The notes: generated by a model from the letters alone, not told the origin. A stretch of DNA of 64,000 nt from Ailanthus altissimus (GCA_946807835.1 OX327696.1:4166501-4230500), one strand, 5' to 3'. Shown: positions 9,499 through 21,511, counted from the first letter of the stretch. Numbers and translations: made by a program.

Positions 9499-12400
9499 AT
9501 GCGCACGCTCATCTTGCGTGGCCCACAGCCACCCTCTTGCTTCCTCACATCGCCGTCCAATTCATTTCTCTACAGCTTCAGGCCTCATAGGCGCAGCAAC
9601 AGCTTCCATTTCCTCAAGCCATGCTCTTCTTTGAAACAAACCAAGAAGCGACAAAATACTAGCACCGCTAGCAAAGCCCCCGCAGGTAATGTGCCCCAGA
9701 GCTTGGGTTGGTTCTTGAATCCCAAGGGCGGTGATGACGACGACGACGACGACGACGGTAAGATTAAGAGGGATAAAGATGCTGAGGGTGGGAGATTGGA
9801 GAGTGGCACTGCTGTTAAAGGCACCCTTTTGGCTGGTGTTTTGCTTGTGGGTGTTGTTGGTGGATTTGGGACTGTTGGGTATGTTTACAAGGATCAGATT
9901 AATGCGTTCTTGACCCAGTTTTCTGGGTTTATTGAAGGTATTTTTTTTTTGAAAAATTTGGACCCTTTTGTGGTGTATTTGTTGATTTGGTATGGATTTT
10001 TTTTTCCAATTTTTTTTTTTAAAATTTTTCGTCATTTTGTGGAAAGCTGAATTGGACTTGGATGAGAATGTGAGCTTGAAATGAAAGGTTATATCTCGTA
10101 TGGCTTTTGCAAATCTTGTTTTCAATTGATCAAATTGGCGTTGATTTTCAAAGGATGATTGGTGCTAATGGGGCTGATTTCAAATGATTGGTATTGCAAA
10201 TTGGACTTGGGTGCTTTGATTCGGCCTAGTAGCTTTTGCATTGTAGTTAATTACTGAAGTTCACAATTTCTTCAGGCACACATAATGGAAGCTACATTTC
10301 CTTACATAGAAATTTAATTGTTTTGGCATTAATGGCCTTCTGCATATTCTCTTTTAAGAAGGCTTTCAATTTTCTATGTTTATGCCCTAACATATCTTTC
10401 AATGAACAGGTTACGGCCCAGCTGGATATGCTTTATTTGTGGCAGTTTATGCAGGCTTGGAGGTATGCATTTAATACTCTCATAAGCTTTGGGGTTCAGG
10501 CTCTTATAATCATTATCTATTTAATCCTTGATTTGGCTTAATTCTAATCAGAGATGATAATTACAGCTAATTTAGGCATTTAGATTGACACTATCTAGTT
10601 GTTTCTCTTTTCATCAGTTATTAACAGCTGCATCATCAAATTATTGTGTTAGTTGGATTTAAAAATCTCATAATGTCAGAGCATCAATTCTTTAGAACAG
10701 TACATATTCCTTTTCTTTGCCTGAACTAACGTTGAATGATTTATGATCTGCTAGATACTTGCGATTCCTGCCATTCCATTGACCATGTCAGCTGGACTTC
10801 TTTTTGGCTCTCTTATTGGCACCATCATAGTATCCATCAGTGGAACGGTGAGTAGGCTGTTTTGCAACCCTGAAGAATGGAATGACAACCATGTTTTTTT
10901 ATCATTTATTTTATTCTGATAAGCTCTTCTCCTTATTAGGTGGCAGCAAGTGTTGCTTTTTTGATTGCCAGATATTTTGCTCGGGAGCGTATCCTTAAGC
11001 TAGTTGAAGGAAACAAAAAATTTCTTGCAATTGACAAAGCAATTGGAGAAAATGGCTTCAAGATTGTTACTCTTCTTCGTTTGAGTCCTTTGCTGCCATT
11101 TTCTCTGGGGAATTATTTATATGGATTGACATCTGTAAAGTTCGTACCATACGTTCTAGGAAGGTCTGATTACTGTTCATTACTCTTTGTTCTTTTTGTT
11201 GCTTTGTAAATAACATCATTTGATGCTTGTCATAGCTTTTTGCTATATGTAAGATTTAAGTGCAGTGCTTATGATTTCATTGGTATCTGTAGTCGTATAA
11301 TATAATTTTATCTTTAACTAATAATTTCTGCATTTTTCTTGAAATATGTTGAGATTCCATTGCAACTATATTACTTACTGGCATGTAGAAGCTATGATGT
11401 CACTGAAAATATAATATTTGTGGCCTCATTTTTGGTTTCTCACTTAGTGGCTTTAGTTGTCATGGTTTCTCTATCTCTTCCTCTTCCCCCTTGAAGTGAT
11501 ATTCCTGTAAACGTTTATGTCAGCAGGAAAGCTTTTTACCAGAATTTGAAATGTTACTGTTTACTTACTAGGTCATATTTTTCTTATGAAAACTTATTAG
11601 ACAAAGTTCCTAGTTCTTTCTTCAAAATATTTCTTGTACAATATTAAAAGGAGTCCCAAAATTCAAGACTTACAGTTTTGAAATATAGCCTTGCCAATTT
11701 GTTCTGGATTTTCTATTAAGACTTGTTCTCTCTTTTTTGACAAATATAAAGAAAAAAACTTTTAAACTAATTGAAACAAATTCGAGAATTAAAAGTTGTA
11801 TGTTGTTTTCCCTATGAGTTGAACAAGTACATTAAGTCACTATTTCATTAAGTTTCTTGAATGAGTTAGCATGGTGCGTATATCAAGGTACTTACCTACA
11901 AAACAAGCTTATGTGTGGTGTGAACTTAATATCTAAACATTGGAAAGAAAAATCAACACTATTTCAAAATACAGTTGTCATTCTGATTGAATTTCAACTG
12001 ATAAACGTCGTGCAGTTGGTTGGGGATGCTTCCAGGAACATGGGCTTATGTGAGTGCTGGAGCATTTGGACGGGCAATTATTGTGAGTTTTTCCTTTTAT
12101 TTATTTTTTTATTCTCGTTATATGTTAAGAGTTGGGCATCTTGTATGATCTGACATTTCCAGATTATTTTAGTCTTCCACATCTCTACTTCCCTTTTTCT
12201 TTTTCCATCTTCCCACTTTCACATGTTATTTTCCTTTTTCCAGCCTTAGAAATACCAATAGCAATGAAAGATGTCATTGTAAATATTCCTGTTGCTTTTG
12301 TTGTTACTATTGTGTGATTCCCAGTGTTTGCCTTTGATTTTTCAGAACTCAGATGATCTGAATCAGAATTTTTCTTATTCACAAGCTGGGTTAAATAGCT

Positions 12401-13415
12401 ATTCTCTGTCTTTGTGTATGATATTGGGATTTAGTTTGTTATGTTAATGTTATCGAGGGTTGGGATTTTAAAGTTTTGTGCTCTTTCATGTCTTCTTGTT
12501 GCATGTCAAGTAGGAGTATGTCCAACACATATGCCATCTCATAGCCATGGGTACCTCATATTTTCCAGTTTTATGTAATATATTTGTTAGCTTGACAGAT
12601 GTTCTGATGTCCAACTTCCAGTAGAACTGGACAACAGGAGAAGCTTCAAAACATTTATGTCCATAACTCTTTGTTTCTGCGCAGAAATTTTCATTAGCTT
12701 ACAAAATTGTATTTTGCTATTTTCATTCTTTTTATGCCCCATTGGACAGACCAAACGTGTAAAATCATCATTGTTCATTGCTGTCAGTTACCTATGTAAG
12801 ATATATTTAAGGACACTGCAAGGGGTTGATAAAACTGTTACGTACCTAACAGTGGTGACTCACCTCTTCAATGGTTGAGGTTATCATAAATTTGCTACAT
12901 TTTTGGATTAAGCTATATGATATGCTGGTTTTTCTTTATTCAAATCTTTCATCAAAAGAATTTTAGAACCATTTTAATTTTATTACATTTTGTTTATTTT
13001 CCAAATATCCCAGCAAGAAGAATCTGATGTTGGCTTACCTGGAGGAAATGGTCAGCTATTGACTCTTGGTCTAGGATTGTTGTTCACGGCCTTGGCTGCA
13101 GTTTACGTAACACGACTGGCAAAGGTAATCTGTTTTTGTCTTAGATTTTCTCAAATGTATAACAATGATCGATGAAGAAGTTTAATCACTAGGCATTTGT
13201 GATTATGCGCATTCTCATCAAATCTTTTTCTATCAAAGTTGGTTGGGAATATCTCATGTGTTGATAAATTGAGCTATCCGACATTGTAAATATATATCCA
13301 TTCTACACATCAATCAGTGAATTCAATTACTTCAATCTTTATGTTTTTTTCACATTTCCTTAAGTATTGACTAATACTTTTGATTGTGCAGGATGCTGTA
13401 AAAGATATTGAGTAG
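9499..13415 (+). CDS. Plastid-type SNARE-associated / VTT (DedA, TVP38/TMEM64) membrane protein
   Basis: Seven exons join in frame: 9499-9937, 10410-10462, 10755-10847, 10940-11163, 12016-12082, 13014-13124, 13392-13415 (336 aa). All introns are GT-AG. The Ser/Arg-rich, acid-poor first 65 residues look like a plastid transit peptide. An Asp8 run follows at 79-86, then a membrane span at about 106-130. Exons 2-6 carry the VTT/SNARE-associated domain: AIPAIPLTMSAGLLFG (about 167-182), LLRLSPLLPFSLGNY in exon 4, and SWLGMLPGTWAYVSAG across the exon 4-5 junction (Ser split ag/t). A last membrane span precedes the short C-terminus KDAVKDIE. The family is known in cyanobacteria and plastids, and Arabidopsis At1g22850 is the likely counterpart. 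Members are polytopic membrane proteins linked to lipid scrambling or transport. An in-frame ATG at 9466 would add 11 residues; I chose 9499 because the extra residues are not transit-like. The exact role is unproven. Confidence 0.9.
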
Positions 13416-13592
13416 ACACAGGAACACTGAGCATTGATATGCCAATTTAAAATGGACACCACAATATAGTTGAAATTGTAAAATTGACCCGGCACTACCA
13501 ATATGTAAATTGATATGTATAATTGAATCCAAAGTTAACTTTTGTTTTCTCTTTTCCCTCTTATTAATGTATTATCTTTCATTTGCTAGATA

Positions 13593-13598
13593 AATAAA
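13593..13598 (+). terminator. Polyadenylation signal AATAAA of the VTT gene
   Basis: AATAAA about 180 bp after the stop codon, in a T-rich 3' region. It fits a plant near-upstream poly(A) element; the cleavage site cannot be fixed from sequence. Confidence 0.4.
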
Positions 13599-13599
13599 A

Positions 13600-14098
13600 A
13601 TGATTGTCATAAAGGGCCGCTGGGCAGAAACTGTATTTACAGAGTAAGCACTTCTGCTTCTGCATCCCTACAAAGCTTTGGCTCCCATTGTAGCATCTCC
13701 TTTGTTAAAGGGCTGACGCTAATAGAAGTTTATAGATTGCCAGTTTAAAGTGTCATTAGCCATTAGGTTTCAGATTGCTAGTGTAAAATTTCAAGAGTAT
13801 TGATGCTATGCCACCAACACCCTTTATTAGTACTATATTCCACCATCTATACCGTATTGTATAAAAAATAGAATACACTAAAAAAAATAACTCATCAAGT
13901 GCAGTGATCATAAGCACTAAAAAAAAAAACTCAATGAATATGAAAGATTTGAGTTAGAATATTTAAATTAAAAACCAAAAGAAAAATAAACAAGTAAATC
14001 TTAAATACATACACAGATGTGTAAGCGTGTAAGAGTTGAGTTGACTTGAACTGTTTATCACTAGTTGCAGCTGCAAGATGATGCGGCTGCTTCTTTAA
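13600..14098. other. Intergenic, nothing recognised
   Basis: Unique-looking sequence between the poly(A) signal of the VTT gene and the exon-like block to the right. No open frame, repeat or RNA structure was recognised. Confidence 0.4.
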
Positions 14099-14730
14099 TT
14101 AAGGCATCAAATTTGATTGTGATCCACACGCTCTTGTGGTAACATCAGGAAAATGAAATTTTTGCAGGATTTCACTGATATGGGTAATTGGAAAACGAAA
14201 CAGATCAGCTGCATAACACAGCCCTTATGAACAAGAAATTTACTTCATGATGATGAAAGTAAAGAAAAACGAATTTGAACTCGCAACCAGCTTCCCATAC
14301 AAAACCATAACGAGCAATTCAGCAAAACTACTCAATACTCGCCAGAAAGAGTCAATATGGTAAAAGTCGCTTTAGCATTAGACTGAAATAATTCTTTAGC
14401 ATTAAAAACAGTTCAAGGGAACAAAACCAGTTCCCTGGAATCTGTTCAATGATCAATTTTCAAGCCTCAAACAATTCAAATTCAGTGAGCAAATTGATTA
14501 CTAGAGACAAAAAAGAGAAAAATAGAAGTGAAAAGAGAGATTCGAACCCGGTTAGCTTAACCAAGTTGTCATGCACATGATTCTGAAGTCACAGTTCTGG
14601 CCATGAAGTGGGAAGTTGATCTTGACATAACTGCACAATGATCTGTATCAACATCTCTGAACTGAAAGTATCTTTCCCGGTTCAGCTTCATTTGCATGCC
14701 TTTAAATCCCTTCACCATATTCCCTGTGCT
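14099..14730 (-). CDS. Exon-like blocks of an unrecognised - strand gene (3' end)
   Basis: Block 1, 14730-14569, follows an acceptor (tttgaagcag) and stays open for 53 codons to TGA: STGNMVKGFKGMQMKLNRER is followed by YFQFRDVDTDHCAVMSRSTS. Block 2, 14208-14099, follows the acceptor gttatgcag and reads DLFRFPITHISEILQKFHFP to a TAA. If a GT donor at 14576-14575 is used, block 1 (phase 1) joins block 2 in frame and bypasses the TGA. The amino-acid mix is protein-like and unlike the AT-rich noise around it. I do not recognise the family. It may be the 3' end of a gene whose other exons lie to the right (see 18756-18836), or a relic of one. Confidence 0.35.
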
Positions 14731-14796
14731 CTGCTTCAAATACATTCACTTCCAATGAAAACATTAATGAAGACCTAATTCAATAGGTAGTAATTT

Positions 14797-14849
14797 ACCT
14801 CCCCTGCTTATAGTCCCTTGTAAGACTAAGTATATGTGTCAGGGGAGGT
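14797..14849. repeat. Short foldback: acctcccctg ... caggggaggt
   Basis: A perfect 10-bp inverted repeat (14797-14806 and 14840-14849) encloses 33 bp. Related words (acctcccctgtatta, ggggaggtaa) occur near 15095, 15765, 40015, 41790 and 51990. They may mark ends of a small dispersed element. Confidence 0.4.
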
Positions 14850-14929
14850 TGTTTATATACAATTTTGAATTGGAACCTGAAGGAAGATAGCCATGAAGAA
14901 TATCCAGTTTGTAATAAGACTAATTTCAT

Positions 14930-15150
14930 ATATTCTCAAGATATGCTCAGCCCTTCCAGATCCTATTCAAAAATACCCTCAGAAAATCTTAAGCTCTAAA
15001 AGTCATTCCCTGACATTCCTGACATTAACACTATCACGTCACTCACATTTCTTGACATTCCTTGACTCCCGAAATTAGCGAAGAACTGATGAAAGTGACT
15101 CCTGTATTAGTATATATCTCCAATCCTGTATTAGCATATATCTCCAACCA
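14930..15150. repeat. Dispersed repeat C, copy 1
   Basis: Shares aaaataccctcagaaaatc, ctctaaaagtcatt, gacattcctgacattaacac and ttgactcccgaaattag with 15580-15800 in the same order. It ends with a doubled phrase (ctgtattagtatatatctcc, then ctgtattagcatatatctcc). Non-coding. Confidence 0.5.
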
Positions 15151-15579
15151 TAACTGAAAAGAATCTATTTTATTCAATCTCTGAAATATCTCCTAATGGA
15201 TCTCCTTTGGAGCAGAAACAAGAAGTTACCATTCAGCCAAGAAGCACAACCAAAATCAATCCTCATTGTAGAATTAATCATCATCCTAAGTCTAAGATCT
15301 TTTCCCAAAGCTAAAGAAACTGAGATACCAAATAAATTACACTTCATCAATCACCACAATTGCTTTGGCGCTTCAAATTCTCCAACTTTCCTCATCTAAT
15401 ATATCATTATATCCAGCCTGAATTTTGATTGACTTGTGACCAAAAAAGAATATTGAATCACTAGTGACCTGTTTCTCTAACTAATTTATCGAAGGTGGCT
15501 CCAAATTCCTATCTTATATTTTATATCCTAAAATCAATTCTCACTATCCAAGTCACTTCTAATTTCGGGTATGCTCAAG

Positions 15580-15800
15580 CCCTTCTAGCACCTCCTTCCC
15601 AAAATACCCTCAGAAAATCAAAGCCCTAAAAGTCAATACTTAGACATTCCGATATAACACTAAGACAATCTCATCCATTTTTCTCCAATCTAGACACTCT
15701 TGTCCTCGAGGTACAATGATTTTCTTTGGACACTTGACTCCCAAATTTAGTAAAATTTTGATGAAAGTACCTCCTCTGTTAGTATATAACTACATTCATA
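15580..15800. repeat. Dispersed repeat C, copy 2
   Basis: Second copy of the repeat at 14930-15150: cttctagcacctccttccc, aaaataccctcagaaaatc, acttgactcccaaatttag, then acctcctctgttagtatata. The two copies are about 640 bp apart in direct orientation. Confidence 0.5.
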
Positions 15801-17280
15801 GGTGACAAAAAAAAAATCCTCTAACAAACCTGAAATTTTTGTTGACGTATCTGTGTTTGGCAAGAAATCAACACAGACAACCAAAAACAATATTCATCAA
15901 ATAACTCCTATTCATTCATCAAACTTCACAAATGATAATTTTCCACTCAACCTTGAAATGATTTTACTGCTAACGAAATCTGAAATAACCCCCCTAAATT
16001 ATAGCAATTGAAAGCTTATATTGTTCAAAAGTCTTAAATTCTCTCCGTATGTCTTTTAAATCCCATTACAATAACACTACTGCTTCAAGCTAGAAAATTT
16101 AAACAATCATAAATCATTAAATTCCTAAATTTTTTGCCTCAAATTAAAATATCCATCACTTTTTTTGGCTACAGTGGTTACTGTCAGTACATTCTGTTTT
16201 CTTGTTCTCTCATTGCTTATTCCTTCTCCAATGACACAATCTTCCACTTACATAGAAACAAGATAATAATCCTACTTGTGGACATCAAATAATACCCGTA
16301 TCAGAAGTCTTTATCAGATGCTTTTTACAGATCCTATAATCCCCATTATCCAACTTGCTTGTACTATTTGGTCAAGACTCGTGAGCATCAGTATAGAATT
16401 ATAATTTCTCCATTGTTGGTCTCATAATAATGGCAATATTAACTACAGTATCATTACCTCAAAGCTAGCTCTCCTAGACCAGAAACTGTTCCGTTTTTGA
16501 TACTGAGAAAGGCCTGATCTCAACTCGCTAATATCCATCATTCTTCCGTATAAAATTTAATGATTCTTATGTTCTCTAGATTGATACAAGGAAGATATAC
16601 TATGCCGCCATGGGAGTATGCATATGCTTTTACATGACAATGACCTAGTCACCTACTACTAGATGCAGAGTGCAAATCTAAATGACTTTATATGCTCACA
16701 GAACAACTTCCTGGTGTATAAAATGTGAATGCATGTTCAACTTTAAACATGTTATCCAGAATGCCAGTGCAAAACAAAATGAGAACATTCAACTCAAAAT
16801 ATGACTCCAAATATATAAATCCAATCCTTTGACATATACATTTGGTTTTGAGGAAAACTATTTCCTGGACCAGTTTACTTTTCAACTATTCTTGCAATGT
16901 TGACTCAAAAACATTAAAAGGCAAATGCATGGATGTTTGCAAATCAGTGGAATCTTTTTTTGGAATTTTTTAAGAGAGTACAAAACTGAACTTGATGTTG
17001 AATAGAAAGCATATGAGCACTAGTTAGTAAAAAAGTCAAAGATGTAGCACAATTGAGGTTTCAGCATAAAGAAACTCTTATAGCTGTACATATTCAACTT
17101 AAAGTAGTCAAATCTATTCAATCCTTCAGGCAAAGATCCACAGCTGAATTGTTTGTGCAAATTAGTGTTGACCAAGTCATATCTATAAACTAAGCTCATA
17201 TGCATAACAAGAATCAAAGTTTCATGGTGAAATTTACAGATCCAAAAATGAAGTCAAACCAAGTATTTACTCAATCTAAT
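15801..17280. other. Unassigned sequence
   Basis: Mixed AT-rich DNA with only short noise frames. If the exon blocks at 14.1-14.7 kb and 18.8 kb belong to one gene, this would be intron. Nothing else is recognised. Confidence 0.35.
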
Positions 17281-17286
17281 TGACAT

Positions 17287-17650
17287 CTACAAGTTTCTCT
17301 TCATCTTTGTGCCTTTTTGGTTAGAAATGATTTGTGTTCTTTTAGCATCTTTGTTAGCACAAGTGTTTTGTAAAAGGTAGCTCTTCACTCTATCAAGGGC
17401 GGTAGCCTTCTCCACCTTTTTTTTTCTTTTGGGCAGCTTTCACTCAATCCTTGCAAGTAGCTTTAAAGATTTTTCTTGATGTTAGCTTTCTCTTGCAAGC
17501 AGCTTTAAAGATTTTGATGAATGTTAGCTTTCTCTTGCAAGCAGCTTTAACGATTTTAATTAAGATTAGCTTTCTCTTGCAAGGTCGGTAGCCTTCTCCA
17601 CTCTCCACTTTTGTGGTTTTTGTGGTGGTAGCTCTTCACTCGTTCCTTGT
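17287..17650 (-). repeat. 42-43-bp tandem repeat beside a protein-like - strand frame
   Basis: The unit gttagctttctcttgcaagc + agctttaaagattttgatga recurs three times (about 17450-17580), and a larger duplication repeats gtagccttctccac and gtagctcttcactc about 190-250 bp apart. On the - strand a frame of about 53 codons ends at TAG 17289-17287 and reads KKVEKATALDRVKSYLLQNT and then CANKDAKRTQIISNQKGTK. The unit length (42 bp) keeps frames open. This could be a decayed repetitive exon or chance; family unknown. Confidence 0.35.
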
Positions 17651-18755
17651 AGGTAGCTTTTTCCTTTTTAACTTTTTGTAGAAGATATACTAATAGAGTA
17701 ATCAGATAAGCTCTTGCTGTAGGTCAATCAAAAGTGGTTCTTTTAAAGTTCAACATGACTCTAAGATCAACTTTATCATACCTATGCTCTTAGAATACGA
17801 TATGAATTAGTCAACGTGTGTGTGAGCCAATTCAGCATGTGAACACAAAGACCAAGAGAAATCAAATACAAAAGACTGATTTCAAGTTGAATATACCACT
17901 GAAATTTGTCTCTTAGCTGCACTTCTCTTATATCTACAGCAAACTTTATTTCATAAATGATGCTCATATATTCTAATTCATTGTTTTTTGATTAAATGTA
18001 AATATACATATAATGCAATCAGAATAGATGTTTGTTTTTTTCTTCATCTATGTTTTTCACAATCAGTGAATGATCCTATGTCAATATGAATCCTAAATTA
18101 ACGTAAACATCAAACTCCCTGATATTTACAAAACTTTAGTGTCATGGAGTGCAAGCTAAAATTATAGGCTATGTGATGCAAGTGACAGATGTATCCAATA
18201 TGCATGAACAAAATAATAATCGGCCTAAGCAAAATCACTAATAACCTAAAAATTTAAAAGTCTTTCATTTTCTAGAACTCAGAAAACCTCAATATATTCA
18301 ATGATCATTACAATGTCATCTTCAATGTTTCCTTCACAAGTTTCATCCTCTTATCAAAACACATTCTTAAACCTGATTGATTCACAGCTAATATGATCCT
18401 ATCTCCCGAGAACCTTCACTACACTAGCATCTTGTCAACTATTCCTCATAGCCTACTGATTTGTCAATTATTTCCTCCATTCTTTGGATTTTAAAATTTC
18501 ATTCAAATTCACTTTCTCTCTAAACCTCTTCTGCATAATTCTACTTTTGTCCTGTATGATTCTCATCCTTATTTACTCATTCATGGAAACTAACATTTTC
18601 AATTTCTTTTGCAGCTAATAGTTTTCATATCTATCTCATTGGTTAAGGACTAAACATCAATATATTTTCCTAATTAAACCTCAAAGATTAATAAAAGGCT
18701 AACATGTAAGATGAAAAAATAAAAAATAAAAAAGCAAGGAAATTGAGAACAGAAC
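17651..18755. other. Unassigned sequence
   Basis: Mostly AT-rich. Around 17890-17955 the - strand reads KFAVDIREVQLRDKFQW, which is protein-like, but I could not pair it with convincing splice sites or a family. Otherwise nothing is recognised. Confidence 0.3.
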
Positions 18756-18836
18756 CTGATATATTCGCAACCTTTTAACCATATTTGTTTCCTCATGGAA
18801 TATTTTTCCGTATAAGTCTGTTCTTGCCCCAATTCT
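18756..18836 (-). CDS. Isolated 27-codon exon-like block
   Basis: An 81-bp phase-0 block is bounded by an AG acceptor (gtaggcag, right side) and a GT donor (gttctg, left side). It reads RIGARTDLYGKIFHEETNMV and ends KRLRIYQ. Charge-rich protein-like sequence without stops, a multiple of three in length, flanked by proper AG/GT, suggests a genuine internal exon of a - strand gene. The blocks at 14.1-14.7 kb could be its 3' exons. Family not recognised. No transcript evidence can be seen from sequence. Confidence 0.35.
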
Positions 18837-18929
18837 CTGCCTACCTTATTGATTCATCCAAAACCAAAAATTCCCAACTGCTTATTCTTTAAATTGAATG
18901 TAAAAAGTGAAAAATGAAAAAAAAAGGAA

Positions 18930-19112
18930 TTCAAACCATATTTGAAGAGAAACCCAACATATTTTTTTACTTCTGGTTTTTGATAAAGAAGAACCAAAAA
19001 ACACAAACTAATACACTTTATCGAACAAAGAAAATAAGAAAAAAAAAAGCATATACTAAACAAAGAAGCAAAGTAAAAGACTCTTAAAAAACCAAAAGCC
19101 CTGGAATGTTAA
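18930..19112. repeat. First (truncated) copy of the 229-bp tandem repeat
   Basis: Contains tttttgataaagaagaacca, acacaaactaatacacttta, tcgaacaaagaaaataagaa and taaaagactcttaaaaaacc, as in the array at 22215-23205. It is cut at its end by the Copia 5' LTR, which begins at 19113. Confidence 0.75.
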
Positions 19113-19928
19113 TGTTGGAAGTTAGTGATTCAAAAATCTTGTATGGGTAAGAATTGAGATGAATATCAAGGAGAGAGTTATTATGCAGTTGAGTAAATGT
19201 TGGACGCATAAAGGAGGAGTAAGACGGGATTTGAAAGCAAGGGAGAACGCGAAAAATGCGAGGAGGCAAACTGGAGACCGCAGTGCTGTGGCATCGAAAC
19301 TTCAGTGCCGTGAAACTGAAACCTAAAACTCAATGCTACAGTACTGAAAGGCAATGCTGTGGCATCTAGCTTCGGAAAATCTATTTTATACTCGGTTTTG
19401 ACATCTTTTAAGGGGTTTCGGACTCTTAAATGTTTGAACTCTTATTCCAACTAGATTTAGGATTTATAGGGACGTTTTAGTCACTATATAAACTCTTGTA
19501 AACCTTTTGGATTGAATATCAAGTATTAAGAGAGAGACTCTAAGAGATTAAAGAATTAAGTAGACACTGAGTGCTTATAGGCATTAGGGTGCAATAATTG
19601 TTGGGCGTTTATTGTTCTTGGAAGAATGAAGGTATGCCACATAGATTCCTTTAAAAGTTCTTTATTTTTTTTTTCCTTATAAAATTCTTTAGAAGAGTTA
19701 ATAGGAAAGGTTAGGATCCTTTGATCCACCGTGGACGTATGCTTTTGTCGAACCACATAAATTGGTTGTGTTGTGTTCTTATTTGATTTGCTTTCATATT
19801 CTTGATATTATATTTGCTTGCAATCCTATTACATTTCCGCTGCAAAGGGGCATTAGGGCGAAAGGTTAATCTTATCAAGGGGTTAGCACTAAACCTAATT
19901 CCCTTAGAAGGAGGGGATTCCTTCAACA
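19113..19928 (+). repeat. Copia 5' LTR
   Basis: 816 bp, starting tgttggaagttagtgattca and ending gggattccttcaaca. A block with ttctttattttttttttcct (about 19660-19690) is missing from the 3' LTR and explains part of the length difference. A transcription start is expected near the internal region with cactatataaactcttgtaa (about 19480-19500), whose tatataa fits a TATA box. Confidence 0.85.
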
Positions 19929-19931
19929 AAC

Positions 19932-19943
19932 TGGTATCAGAAC
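19932..19943 (+). other. Primer binding site (initiator Met tRNA type)
   Basis: tggtatcagaac starts 3 bp after the 5' LTR. It matches the usual plant Copia PBS tggtatcagagc except for a late base. This fixes the orientation of the element as +. Confidence 0.75.
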
Positions 19944-19978
19944 TTGCTTTGATAATACACTTAGGTGATATTTTAACC

Positions 19979-21290
19979 ATGGCAACTGTCAAGTAAGATA
20001 TAGAGAAATTTAATAGGATGAATGAGTTCAATCTATGGAAGAAAAATGTCAAGGCTCTACTAGTCAAGGAAGGGTTAGACTTAACTTTGGAGAAAACCCG
20101 ATCATCGACTAATGAAGAGAAGAAAACCTTAAAGTCTGGAGAGATAGATTGGGATACCATTTAGAAGAGAGTCACAACAGTATAATACTAGTATTGAGTA
20201 ACGAAGTATTAAGGGAGGAAGATGGAGAGAAGATAGCTTTAAGTCTATGGAAGAAACTCGACACCTTGTACATGAGGAGGTCTTTAGCTAATCGTCTACA
20301 TATGAAGAAGAAGTTGTATTAGCTGTCTATATCTGAGGGATCTTCATTAAGAAACCACATTAACGCCTTCAAAAAGGTCATCATAAGTATTAAGACTTTA
20401 AACATCAAGATGGAGGATGAAGATAAAAAAAACCATCATCCTATTAAGTTCGTTACCACCGGATTATAAAAGTTTTGTTGATACGCTATTATATGGTAGG
20501 GATACTCTTACAATGAATGATGTCAAGGTATCATTGTATTTAAAAGAATTGGAAAAGAGATCTGACACTAATAGTGCAACAACTTTGGTTGCAAACCGAA
20601 AGAAAAACAATTAACCAAAAAGGAGATCCAATAAATGTTTTCTTTGTAACAAAGACAAACACTATGAATTTAAAAGAATTGGAAAAGAGATCTGACACCA
20701 ATAGTGCAACAACTTTGGTTGCAAAAAAAAGAACAACTAACTAAAGAGGAGATCCAATAAATGTTTTCTTTATAACAAAGACAGACACTATGTAAGGGGT
20801 TGTCTTAAAGTAAAAGGAAGGGACGGGAGTGCTGCAATTAGAAGTCTTATGGATGACATCGAAGTTATAGACTCATTGGTAGCCTCAAAAGAAAAGTATA
20901 CTGGCAAATGTGATTCTAGATGTAGTGTCCATATATGTCTTGACAAATCATTGTTTACCAACTATAAGCCATTAGGGGTAAAACTCTAATGGGGAATGAC
21001 ATGGCTTGTGAGGTTGTGGGGGTTGGCGACGTAAGACTGAGGATGCAAAGTGAAAAACCCATGGACTTACATAGGATAAGACACGTTCCTAAATTAAGAA
21101 GGAACTTAATATCCCTAGAAAAACTGGATGAAGAAGGGTATTCGGGTAGAGTGGAAAAAGAAAAACTAAGAGTAGTAAAATTATCTATAAATTTGGAAGG
21201 TGAGAAGCACAATGGGGGGCTTTATATGTTTAAAGGGATGACTGAGGATTGTCCAACACATGGTGTTGGGGTAATGCAGACCATGAGGTG
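19979..21290 (+). pseudogene. Copia gag and protease-region remnant
   Basis: An ATG at 19979 is followed within six codons by a TAA, after which the frame reads FNRMNEFNLWKKNVKALLVK. This is the Copia gag start pattern. Further gag sequence follows in changing frames (SLWKKLDTLYMRRSLANRL near 20235-20300; LLSSLPPDYKSFVDTLLYGR near 20440-20500). A zinc-knuckle-like CFLCNKDKHY appears near 20635. The open frame 20989-21291 (MGNDMACEVVGVGDVRLRMQ...) corresponds to the region between protease and GAG-pre-integrase. Many stops and frameshifts make it non-functional. Confidence 0.75.
20540..20785 (+). repeat. Tandem duplication inside the Copia gag
   Basis: The segment from ttaaaagaattggaaaagag through gttttctttgtaacaaagac is present twice in direct tandem, about 126 bp apart. 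It duplicates the end of gag and the zinc-knuckle region. Confidence 0.8.
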
Positions 21291-21511
21291 ACATCCAAAA
21301 TATACTTACTGAAGTGATGAAGGTTAAAAGGGAGTGTGCTGTATCTATACCCTATGCAAGGAGCACTTATACCTTTGGAGACCGAAGTCACAAGCCTGAG
21401 ATAAGTTAAATTTTGATGAAGACTTAACTAGACTTAGCTCTAAGTGATAGAGCATTAGTGTGGATGGATCCAAAGGTTTTATATGGGTAGATTTTGAATC
21501 AAGGAAGAGTT

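Noticed and set aside
9562..10125. Open frame of 187 codons on -
   Set aside because: It is the reverse shadow of exon 1 of the VTT gene; the + strand exon joins six others in frame.
14535..14565. tRNA-like T-loop (ggttcgaat on the - strand)
   Set aside because: The bases around it cannot form a T-stem or acceptor stem, and it lies next to an exon-like block.
17890..17955. Protein-like KFAVDIREVQLRDKFQW on -
   Set aside because: No convincing acceptor/donor pair in a compatible frame and no family match; left as unassigned sequence.
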